From Terebella lapidaria (lineage: Eukaryota; Annelida; Polychaeta; Terebellida; Terebellidae): 64,000 bases of DNA. The position numbers were made by a program, and so were the translations under genes. Below the pieces are notes generated by a model. The model was given only the letters and a program-made list of their open reading frames with translations. It was not told the DNA's origin and ran no database searches. The DNA lies in assembly GCA_949152475.1 (NCBI GenBank), contig OX424569.1:23233950-23297949 (forward strand), written 5' to 3'. Shown in pieces: positions 13,301 to 25,300 of the stretch (position 1 is the stretch's first letter; the number at the start of each line of letters is the position of its first letter).

Positions 13301-16300
13301 GCGACTGCAAAGTATTCTGAGGCCTCGTTGGCTTGCGGGATGCTTTGAGGCTTGCGGAAGCTTCGGCTCCGCAAGTCCGCCAGTCGCCCATGGAGGTGGA
13401 GACTCCGCCTGTGACGGCTCAGATTGCGTCCGGTGTTAGCCAGCCCCTGGGGCTAACACAGGACATGGTCAACGCGGCTGTGCAATCCTTTTTCGCACAG
13501 TCGCTGTCGTCCCTTCAGGGTCCCCTCCTGCCGGGTCTCTCTTCCCTGCTTGGACAGGGAGTCCCGGCCGGTTCTTCGGCTGCCCCTTCGTCACAGGGAG
13601 AGCTTGCTCCCCCTGCTGGCAAGAAGTCAAAACCTTCTAAGAAGAAGGTTTCGGTTCTTGCCAAGACGAAAGCAGCCAAGGAACCGCACTCCACCTTCGT
13701 CGTCCCTCAGTCAGGGCCGATCGAGGTGGAGGGGTCCGTTGTCTCTTCCCCTGGGCCTTCCAAGAAGAGGAAGCGTGCTTCCTCTAAGCGCCGTGGTGCT
13801 GAGACCACATCGATTTTCGATGTGGCTCAGGCTTCGTCCGACCTCTCGGTGGGCGACGATCAGGCTTCGGGCTTCGATCGGCGGAGCATCTTGGATGGCT
13901 CATTCGGGTCCTCGGTCTCGAGGTTCGAGGGGGAAGAGTTCCCTTTGTTTGGGGGTGAGGCTCTCGATCGTTCGTGCGATCGGGAGTCTTCACTTGGCGG
14001 TCGTGCTCCTGGTCCTCGATCAGGGCACGATCGGGTGGGTGGTGCTGGGGTTGTTCCTCAGGACCACTCAAGTCCTGTGTACGCGGATGTAAGTCGCCAG
14101 ACGGGCGCGATCGCTGAGCAGGCATTCCCTCGCCCGTCCTTTGATGTACCCTTGGGGTCATCGAGGTCTTCGATCGGACCTGTGAGGTCCAACGATCGGG
14201 GGGGTCGAGTGGAAGCTGATCAGGAGTCGTCCTCCTCGGAGGATGAGACTTCCGATCAGGCCGGGGGTTCTAAATTCCGGTGGGCTTTGGAGTCGGTCGC
14301 AAGGCGTATGGACTTGCCGATCGATGCTCCAGGGCCCTCACGGGGAACCGGTAGGTTAGCGTCGGCGCCAGTTCGTCGGCCGATCCGGCTCCCTGTGGCT
14401 CCCGCGTTGGTCAAGTCATTCGACAAGATCAACAAGGGAGTTACGGCTAAGAAGGATGTGGCTCGTACGGAGTCGACATTCCCGACTAGCCGTGTTCGAC
14501 CTGAGTCGATCGACACCTATCGGACTGTAGAGTCCGAGGGTGGACACCAGACTTCCGTCCCGGTCGAAAACCCTAACCTTCACCTGCTTTCCCGGAAGCA
14601 GGGTACAGTCTGGTCAGCTTATGTGAAAAAGGCTCGCCTTGGGAAGTCGGCGGGGTCTGGGACAGGCAAGAAGACCAAGGGTCAGAAGCCTGCCCAACCT
14701 CAGGCACCACATGCACCCGCTTCTGCGCAGCCGCCCTTTCGGAGGGCGCAGCCTCCCCCTCCTCAGGGGGATGGCAAGCGTGGAAGCAAAGGGGGTGGAC
14801 GCTTCAAGGGCAAAGGGAAGTCTTCTGCTAAGAAGTGACTCGTTGCGGGAAAGCGTAGGCTCTGTGGAAGGTTCAGTTCTGTCGGAATTCGATCTTCCAC
14901 AACCTGGTCCAGTCGGGGGGCGCCTGGCTCAGTTCGTCCAGAACTGGAGCGATCTGGCGTCGTCAGACAATTCAGTCGTGGCATGGGTGAAGTTCGGTTT
15001 CACCTTCAGATGGGAGGCTGGAAAACCACCGATCAGACCCAAAGCGTGGTTCTTCCCTGTGCCCGGCGATCGGGAAAAGTTTCAGCTTCTGCAGCACGAG
15101 GTGCAGCAGTTGCTAGAGAAACGTGCGATCGAGGTGGTCAAGGACGAGAGAGGATTCTATTCTCTAATCTTCCTAGTGCCGAAAAAGACAGGCGGGTGGC
15201 GTCCCGTTTTCGACCTGTCAAACCTCAACAAATTCCTGATCATACCCAGGTTCTAGATGGAGTCGGCGCTTTCCGTTCAGAAAGCTCTGTCCAAGGGGAA
15301 GTGGGCAGTCAGTATCGACGTCAAGGACGCGTACTTACATGTGCCCATGCACCCAGCCGTTCGGCGATACCTCAAGTTCGCCTTCGAGGGCTCGGTGTAT
15401 CAGTTCAGGGTACTTCCTTTTGGAGTAGCCACCGCCCCTTACGTGTTCACCCGTATCGTAAGGACGATGGCAGCCAGGTTTCGATCGGTTGGAATTCAAT
15501 TCCACCATTACATCGACGATTGGTTAATCATAGCCGACTCCCCGTCTCAGGCTATAGAGCAATCCGGGTTCGTCCTCAGGTTGGCGACCAGCCTTGGCTG
15601 GATCCCCAATTGGGCGAAGTCTCATCTGTCCCCGACACAGAGATTCGAGTATGTCGGGGTAGATTACGATCTAGATCGAGGAGTAGCTCTTCCTCCGCGG
15701 AAGAGAGTTCTCAAGGCGATTGCGGCGATGGATGTCGCGCTTACGCAGTCGTCGATCACAGCTCGACAGTTTCTGTCCATCATCGGTCTGTTGGCGTCGA
15801 TGGAGAAACAGGTGCCGTTCGGCAGGTGCTTCCTCAGACCCATTCAATGGTGTCTAACGTTGCAATGGCGGATCCTCACCGATCGACTAGACCAAGTCGT
15901 ATCGGTGGACGATCGTGCTCGGGAAGCAATGCATTGGTGGCGGGACCATCGGAATCTTTTCCGAGGGATGCCACTGGCGGAGTATCTGCCCGATCGGACC
16001 TTCTTCACCGATGCGTCAGAATTGGCTTGGGGAGCTCATATGGACGAGCATGAACTCTCTGCTGTGTGGAACACGAGCGAGAGGGCGTTGCACATCAATG
16101 TCCTAGAGCTGCGAGCGGTGAGACGTGCGTTCGAGATCTGGGGGCCTCAGAGTCCCCCAGGGACGAAATGGCTGGTCTTCACCTGAGTGTCTGATCAGGT
16201 TTGCCTTCAAGTCCCATCTGTTTATCAGGGCAAGGCACCTACCGGGTCGCAGGAATGTCCTAGCGGACGCTCTGTCGAGACCGGACAAGATCATAGGCAC

Positions 16301-19300
16301 GGAATGGAGTTTGCATCCGGGGGTGTTTCGTCGCATTTGTCAGGCGTTCGGGACACCGAACATAGACCTGTTCGCAACCTCTCGGAATCACAAGCTTCCG
16401 GTCTACTTCTCACCTCTGCCAGAGAGCGAGGCACTGGCTGTGGACGCGATGTCTCAGTCGTGGAACGGGATGTTCGGGTATGCGTACCCACCAACCCGGT
16501 TCCTAACGGAAGTGCTGCACAAAGTAGCCAGGTCTCAGTGCGAGATTCTGTTGGTGGCGCCATGCTGGCCAATGCAGGCGTGGTTCCCGCTGCTACTGTC
16601 CCTCCTGATCGATGTACCTCGGGTTCTCCCGATCGAGGACAGGTTGCTGAAGCAACCGGGGCGGGATATATTTCACGATTCCGTCCACGTGCTCAAATTA
16701 CACGTGTGGAGGCTATCGAGCGATCCTTCCAGGAGGCAGGATTTTCTCAGCAGGTGTCTGTACATCTCGCGAGAAAGAATAGGAGATCCTCCTCTAAAAC
16801 GTATGAGGCTAAATGGTGAGTATTCGTACATTGGTGTAACGGAAGGCGCATTGATCCGCTCTCTGCCTCTCTGAATGCAGTGCTAGACTTTCTCTGCTAT
16901 CTCTTTGATAGGCTTAATTTGAAGCCTACTACGATCGAGGGATACAGGTCCATGCTGGGCCCTGTATTCCGTGCTAGGGGGATCGATTTAACTAATAATC
17001 GTATCCTTGCTGATCTCTTGGCGTCCTTTAGGACGCAAAGGCCACGGGGAGTTCCTACTCTGCCGGATTGGGACATGGCTTTTGTGCTATATTGTCTTAC
17101 TAAAGCACCTTGGGAGCCTCTCAAGGAAGTTTCCTTGCAGAGGTTAACTCTTAAGACTTTCTTGCTAGTCATGCTAGCAAGTGTTCGAAGACGCTCAGAT
17201 GTCGCGGCGATCGACGTATCGCGAGTCGCATTTGGCGCGGATGGGTCCGTTTCCTTATACCCAGTACGTGATTTTATGCCAAAGACACGTTGTAAGGAAT
17301 ACGTGACATATATCAGTGCATCATAACAATACAAACACAACCCCTTTAATTTTTATACCATATAATATTCTTTATATTGATGGGTACATGTTTAAGTGGG
17401 TTAGTCAGTTATCGGGTCAAGGGATGCACGTGCCAATAAACACACTGGCACTGGTTACAAACAACTAGACAATGTAGTATCAATTAACTTATATAAGTGG
17501 CAACTCCCCACATTATAGATGAGTAATATATATTTCTATTGTTCTCTGAGTGCACTAACTGTGTAATAAATAGCCCGCAGCATGAGGGGCTAGTAGAGAG
17601 GCCACGAGTTGGCACAGGGCACATATCTAATGTAACGAACACAACGAGAGAGAGAGATTGGTTGTTAATAAACAATCTTCAACATCCTCGCCGAGTTCCG
17701 AGCCTGGTTCCTTTTTAATGTAAGACGACATCAGTACCTTACATTATTGGTGCCGTGACCAGGATACGGCTCGGTAAAAGAAGAAGAGTGAAATCGGCAT
17801 CAAGAAGAGAAGACTGGAAACCAGGCAGGCGGCACGAAGAAGAGCGATGGCGAATCAAGACCTTGCCAACGCAGCCCAGGCCCTACAAGCCGCAGCCCAA
17901 GCTATCCAGCAACGACCGGACGACGATGGCCACAACCTGAGAGAACGCGTCCGTAGGGGCATCACTCTCGTTGGCCAGTGCGACGGGACGTCTCCAGACA
18001 ACCTTCGCCTGTGGTTGCGGGCGATGGATGTCCAACACGCGCAGCTGGGACGAGAAGGAGCCTTGGCGGTCATAGACGCCACGGCTAAGGGGCGCCTCCA
18101 GGACGTCATAGAGTCGTATACCACCCAACGCCAAGCAGCCGGTGAAAATCGAAACGCCCGACATTGGGAGGAGCGTGCCGGCCCACCAGCCATCAGGGGT
18201 GTGAAGGAGACGGTTCGCGCGGCACTCCTCGGTCCGCATGACTCGGGAAATCTACGACGAGAGCTTGCGCTACAGCACCAAGACGAGTTCGCCGACGAAC
18301 AGACTTACGCTACAAAATTTCAGCAGTTAGCAGCAGTAGCGTACCCACAACCCCGAGATGACCTAACGGAAGAGGTCCTCGTCTCGCAACTCGTCCGAGG
18401 TCTACGAGATCGGCAGCTGGCCTACGACATAATGGCCGTGCGACGTCCAGCCACGCTAGACGCAGCCGAGCTGGCGATCCGAGAGCTAGCAAAACTGAAA
18501 ACAGCGTTGTCGCCGACCAAAGCCCCGAAAGTCACAGCGATACAAGAAAACGACACCGACGCGAAGCTAGCGGCGCTACAGAAATCGCTAGAAACCCTGA
18601 CGACGAAGGCGAGCGGTTCAACAAAGAAGGGCGCAGCAGGACGTGGGGGTAAACGGAAAGAATGCTTCTACTGTCGTAAACCGGGCCACTTCCAACGGGA
18701 CTGCCGTAAGAAAAAGGCCGACGAGAAGCGCGCCCGAGACAACAAACAAACGACGGGAAACGGCGAAGCGGCGGCCCCGCAGTAGGTCGCCGGCCTCACG
18801 GATCCAGCAGCGTCCCGACTGGGTCCGTAGCAACTCTGCAGGGACGAGGCCGACCCCATCTGACTGTCAACATCAACGGGAGACCCGTGGACGCCCTCAT
18901 CGACACGGGATCTGCCCTGACGGTGCTGGACGAATCCTACTTCCCACCGCGCCGGGAAGACTCCATCGAACAGCCCAAAACTATCCTCACAGCATCGGGA
19001 GAGAGGATCGCCGTCTACGGACCTTACGCCAAGGACGTGGACGGACACCTCACCGACGTTTATGTGAGTACTGGGATCAATGATGGCAGACCAATTTTAG
19101 GTTCAGACTACTTGACCGCAAGGGGGGCCCTGATAGACTATACTACTAAGAAAATAACTATAGACGGCGTGATTAGACCGTTAGTATACCCAGAGTGTAG
19201 TATAGCATCGTTAGAAATGGTTACACGTACAGTACAAGAACATGACGTGTTATTTGGAGATGGACAATCGCTACCTGAAATGCATGTAGAAGATAGACTT

Positions 19301-22300
19301 ACGATACAGACTAGGGGTGAACCTATTTCTCAGCGTGCCTACCGGGCACCAATAACAAAGCGCATAGTAATAGATAATGAAATAGATGACATGCTTAAAC
19401 GCGATATTATACGTCCATCGGCATCGCCATGGGCTAGTCCAGTACTGTTAGTACCTAAGAAAGATGGAGGTACGAGATTCTGTGTAGATTATCGGAAATT
19501 AAATGCTGTAACCGTAAAGGATCGATTCCCGCTTCCTAATATACAGGAAATTTTTGATTCACTGAAAGGTGCGACTATATTTTCGACCTTAGACTTAAAA
19601 TCAGGTTATTGGCAGCTTCCAATTGCTGAGGAGGATAAGGCAAAAACGGCTTTTATTTGTCATAGAGGACAATTTGAATTTAACAGAGTTCCGTTTGGCC
19701 TTTCGAATGCACCAGCATTCTTCCAAAGAGTAATGACTAAAATTTTGTCTGACTATATAGGGCGATCAGTGTACGTGTATATCGACGATATAATTTTGTT
19801 TGATATAGACGAACAGCAACACGCACGGCATCTAGCAGAAATATTAGATATTTTGAAGCATCATGGGATAACGTTAAAAAGATCAAAATGTGAATTTGGC
19901 AAATCTGAGGTGGAGTTGCTGGGTTTTAGAGTCGCAGCGGAAGGGATTTCTCCCTTACCCCAGAAAGTAAGTGCGATTCGGAATCTGGCGCCACCTGAAA
20001 CTCTAAAGGAGCTACGATCATTTCTAGGAATGGCAAATTATTACAGACAAACTATCCCTAGGTATGCTCATGTAGCGGAGCCGTTGATCGCGCTGACACG
20101 TAAGGGCGTTGAGTTTGTCTGGAGCCGAGAGGCGCAGGCAAGTTTTATAGCCCTGAAGGAAGCGTTGACTAGCGACTCTGTGATGGCCTATCCAGATACA
20201 CGTAGGCCATACAGGCTTTACACTGACGCCTGTGGATATGCGGTAGGTGCAATTTTAGTGCAAGTTGATGATAACGGAGTAGAAAGGCCAATCCATTATC
20301 TTTCCCACCAATTAAACGAGACGCAACGGAAATGGGCTACTATAGAACAGGAAGCGTACGCTGTAGTATATGCTCTGCAGAAGCTAAGACCATATTTGTA
20401 TGGATCAGAATTTGTAATTCTGACAGATCATAAACCACTGAGATCTTTATTTGCCAGTGAGTATCAGAATACTAAAATTCAGCGCTGGGCGGTACTTTTG
20501 GCAGAATATGGGGCTACTATAGAGTATAAGCAAGGTAAAAATAATGTCAGAGCCGATATGCTATCACGTATCAAGGAAACGCCCAGTGTTGCTGCCATAA
20601 CACGTAAACCTGAGAGGAGAGAGCTCTTAGAGGATGGAATCCAAATTAATGAGCTGATTAGGTTACAAAGAGAGGAATTTCCAGAGGAATTTGAAGCCGC
20701 TGAAAGCGAAGATAGTATAGACTATAGCCTATTACACGGATATTTAGTCAGTGATGATATACCCCACCCAGGGGCAGAGTACAAAGAGAGAATAGTGCTT
20801 CCAAATAAATATAGGGAGAAGGTTATTCGAGAAGCTCATGAGGCAGTAGGCCATATGGCCGCGAGCAAAACGCTAAAACGTATCACTGAGAAGTATGTGT
20901 GGAAAAACATGAGAAAGGACACTAAATATGAAATTTCAAACTGTGTGGTATGTCAAGCAGCGAGCCGGCAGCGCCCTCGCGTGCCAGTAGGAGAAATGCC
21001 CACACCGAGTAGGCCAATGGAGATAATTGGTATTGATTTTATTGGTCCTTTCATTCCTGCTGACAATGAAGGACGACGTTATGTCTTAACTATTATTGAC
21101 CATTTGACAGGGTGGGTAGAGGCTTATCCCACTAAATCGCAGTCAGCAGATGATATTATAAATGCATTCGTAGAAGGTTTCCTGCCTCGGTTCTCCTGTC
21201 CGGAGATCATTATCAATGACAACGGGCAAGGGCTAGGATCGCGGGCATGGCAAGCTTTTTGCGAGCAGGCTAATATAGAATTACGGAGGACGACTCCAGT
21301 GCATCCTCAATCTAATGGTAAAGTGGAACGCGCAAACAAAACAATAAAGGACATATTGTTAAAGCTAGTAGCAAATGAACCAGCGCTTTGGTATAAAAAA
21401 CTTTCGAGTGCGCTAGCAGCTTATAGAGTCGCAATTTCGGATAGTACAGGGTATAGTCCTTATTACTTGCTGTATGGGCAGCAACCGAGAGTACCGTTAG
21501 ATAAATATCTCCGCACAGATAATGTGTTTGGTAATCGCCTGGATGAGCTGGCGAACGCTCATCGAATTGCACGGGAGGCCACGGAACGTGCACGGAAGGC
21601 TAACAGAGATCGGCTAAATGCCAAGGCCGAAGATGGCCCCCTTGAAGTAGGTGATTCGGTATTAGTCCGTGCCGAAGAACGCTTGACAAATACGGCACGA
21701 TGGGATCCGGGTTACACGGTGACCCGAGTACAGGGTACCACGCATTGGCTGCGTGAAGATAAAACAGGCAAGACACGCAAGGTTCACAGAGAGAAGCTAA
21801 AAATAGCTGACCCTAGCCTAGATTGGGACAGTATACCCCCCAGGCCCAGGAGGCAACGGGCCCGGGTGGAATAGGCTAGATGTAATATGATGAGACCAAT
21901 GAGGAGCGAGTTAGGGGGAGCTTGGTAGCAGACGATGGTGGCCTGGCGGCCCATCGGAAGCAGAAATGGGATATAGAATTACCATGCCTATTGTTACAGC
22001 TAGATTATTGACCGCCAGTGATAACTCTAGTTAGTAGACAATAGATGAGTCATAGCGGCTGTACTTAAAGCCAAGACTGGGTTCCCGCCCTACACTCCAA
22101 TATGGAAGCTGTGCACAGTGACACACACATACACAGTGTGAATAAGAGAGAGTACATGTACCAGTAGCTAAGTGACACAAGGACTTAGTGACGGATAATC
22201 AAAATTGACAGTTGACATTGGTCGCCATGCGAGTCTCAGTAATTATTCGAGTGTGCCTGTTGGTCACACTAGTTAACGCTCACACCAAACTGTCGGATAT

Positions 22301-25300
22301 GATGCAACTCATACCGACCGGCTTCGAGTTAGCAACACCGAAGCGAATGACGATCCAACGAGGTGTTTGGAGAGTCCACACTATTGTGAAAGACGAGAGT
22401 TACGACACCCTACGTCGAGTGAGTGGCGAGATCCAGAGGTTAGCACACCAATTCATCGACGACTTTCTTCCACATTTGAACTGCCGGTTCGACAATCCAC
22501 GACCATCTGCGAGAGACTGCGTGCAGCGGCAAACCGTACGTATGTTGGCAACACAACTCCAACTGTACGTGCACGCACCCGAGACGCTAGCTGGCCGATT
22601 ACGGGAGCGCCGGGGATTAATCAACGCCTTGGGCAAAGGACTTACATGGCTGGCAGGCACCGCAACGCAAGACGACGTTAACAAGGTAGAAGATCTCGTC
22701 AAAACAGCGAGACGAGAAAACAGGAAGATACTCCACAGGGTCTCGGATCTAGCATCCATTTTAGATCGTGCCCTGGTGGAGCATGAGCAAGATCACGCGC
22801 GCATCGCATCGATGTGGGGTCAACTCCGACAACTCCAACGTAGAACCGCGGCGTGGTTCCAACGAGTCAACGGGGTAGAGAAAGAAGCTATGTTGACGGA
22901 GGCCGTTCAATACCTGGCCTCCATCCGAAACGAACTACTTCGCTTGAAGATGGACCATCAACAAGTCCTACAAGATCTGGCAATGCATAGAGTTTCACCT
23001 GAGATATTGCCAGAAACCCTCTACACCGAGATCACCCACGAGATCGACGCCATGGGGTACGTTTCGATGCCATTGCAATGGGTCTATAAACACGGCCAAA
23101 CCAATTACTTGTTCGAGACCCAGGGACAGATCGTATACACCCTGAGCATTCCGTTCGGTGAGTTGACCCCGTACCTGTACTACGAGCTACACACCTTCGC
23201 GATGCCCGTCAACAACCTGTCGTCCATGATCTTGGTTGACACCCATACCGAGATCGGTTACAACACAGAGACTGGTGAAGTATCCGCCGTGGAGAGCTGC
23301 GTCGGGGAGGACCTAATGATCTGCCCTCCAACGCCGGCGTACTCCGGGGAACACCTCCAGTGTGAAAGGACAATCATCAATAAAAGACAGGTAGATCCAG
23401 CAGTATGCTCAATACATCGCTTGCCAGCCTTGCAACGTACCGAGATTCGTCGTCATGACACCGGGTGGGTCCTCACTATCCTAGAGGAAGAGCTTACCTT
23501 GACCTGCCGGGGACGCCCAGAGGAAAGGACCCTCATTCCGACAGGACTGTATAGACTGACCCTCGATTCATCTTGCACCCTCGCGGGACGAGAATGGAGC
23601 TTAAAAGGGGAGGTCGCCGCCCGCTCCAGTGTCAACCTGACGACTACGGACATCTCCATCGATACGTCGTGGATAGACCGCTTGCCAGCGCACCAAGATG
23701 AAGAAGTCGATATGAACATTTTGCCAGATTGGAATGTTAAACTAAATATTAGTTCTGATAAATTGATGGACAATTGGCAATTGCATGATTTTGATGAAAA
23801 TGATGAATTATTTGATGATGATTTGTATGATGATGTGACTAATCATGTTTCTGTTGTAAATGTCGTAATTGCTATGATTGTGATAACCATAATCATAATG
23901 TTTGCAGTAGCACTGTATAGGAGAAGAGAATCTATTAAGTATTTCCTTCAACCAGGTCAGAAAAAGAAAAATGCCAAAGAGGAAGATAACGTAACTTTAA
24001 GGGACGTAGTTATTAGAGGAGATACAATAGAAGCTGAGTAAAATACAATATTTTACTTTTAAATAGGGGAGGGAATGTAAGGAATACGTGACATATATCA
24101 GTGCATCATAACAATACAAACACAACCCCTTTAATTTTTATACCATATAATATTCTTTATATTGATGGGTACATGTTTAAGTGGGTTAGTCAGTTATCGG
24201 GTCAAGGGATGCACGTGCCAATAAACACACTGGCACTGGTTACAAACAACTAGACAATGTAGTATCAATTAACTTATATAAGTGGCAACTCCCCACATTA
24301 TAGATGAGTAATATATATTTCTATTGTTCTCTGAGTGCACTAACTGTGTAATAAATAGCCCGCAGCATGAGGGGCTAGTAGAGAGGCCACGAGTTGGCAC
24401 AGGGCACATATCTAATGTAACGAACACAACGAGAGAGAGAGATTGGTTGTTAATAAACAATCTTCAACATCCTCGCCGAGTTCCGAGCCTGGTTCCTTTT
24501 TAATGTAAGACGACATCAGTACCTTACAACGTGCTGCTGTTGAGGGCGGGAAAGCGTTCTCCCCTATCGTAATTCCGTCACTGGGTGGTTACGTAGGACG
24601 GAATGAGCCGGACGCTCTATTGTGCCCGTTAAGAGCGCTGAAAATCTACATCGATCGTACCAGATCGATCAGGAAAGATCGTAAGCGATTATTTATTTCC
24701 TATCAGCCTAATAGGGCTACGATTATCTCCACAGCTACACTATCCAGATGGGTGAAGGTTGTAGTGAGGACTGTCTATGCGGAGTCAGGTGCTTACGATC
24801 GAGTCACTTACAAAATATCGTCCCACCAAATCCGACACATCTCGATGTCTTTGGCGGCCAGGTCGAATATTCCGTTGGAATATATCGTGAGGGCTGGAAT
24901 GTGGACTAATTCTACGACATTCATCGGGTTCTATCTGTCCAATGCTGCCAAACTTCAGGACCAGTCGTCCAGATTTAGACTGGGTCCGCTGGTCGTAGCG
25001 CAAGCTGTTGTTTGAACCAGCTGGACAGAAAAGTCTTGGTTTTAACGTGCACGTGTATATAAGCAACACTTTGTGTTTGTGTTTGAGTTCTTTATGTTAC
25101 GGTCTCAAGTAGAGTTCCGTTTTCCACCGATGGGTGAAGAAGAAATTCGTGCATGTCGGAGGCAAGCGATCGCACCGCTAGGTGAGTATCTTTATTATAT
25201 TACTAAAGATATATCGAAAATGTAGCATTTTAGCGATTCGCTTGAAATCAAGACTATCGTCTGTTTCATGACTCTGTAGCACTACTGCTCCACCGCCCAT

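Larger units (their letters stand above)
17291..24528 (+). mobile_element. Env-bearing Ty3/Gypsy retroelement, apparently intact
   Basis: A 7238 bp provirus-like element with LTR, primer site, gag, pol, env, polypurine tract and LTR in order. It is flanked by the 4 bp duplication ACGT (17287-17290 and 24529-24532), the size typical of Gypsy integrases. LTR tips are TGTAAGG...CCTTACA. The two 453 bp LTRs read identical base by base, and gag, pol and env are all open. The envelope resembles the F-type fusion proteins of insect errantiviruses and baculoviruses. It sits in the host-gene sense orientation inside EXOC3 intron 17. Confidence 0.93.
16690..25015 (+). pseudogene. DIRS tyrosine recombinase, split by the Gypsy insertion
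   Basis: The N-terminal segment (about 16690-17290) carries the SAM-like core-binding region and the first catalytic arginine in VRRRSD. The C-terminal segment (24533-25015) carries the HQIRH box (H-x-x-R, near 24826) and the nucleophile tyrosine in IGFYLS. The 7.2 kb LTR element lies between them with a 4 bp target duplication; the frame on its two sides is compatible, showing the gene was contiguous before insertion. A separate in-frame TGA at 16817-16819 had or has also broken the N-terminal part. The recombinase frame overlaps the end of the RT/RNase H frame, as usual in DIRS elements. Confidence 0.88.

Noticed and set aside
14639..16053. Other overlapping frames across the DIRS RT region
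   Set aside because: GC-rich DNA keeps alternative frames open; only the frame with RT motifs is supported.
17484..17675. 63-residue minus-strand frame present in both LTRs
   Set aside because: It simply reflects that the LTRs are identical; no conserved protein features.
18887..21874. Chromodomain at the Pol C-terminus
   Set aside because: Many Gypsy integrases end in one, but here only a GPY/F-like segment and a basic tail are visible.
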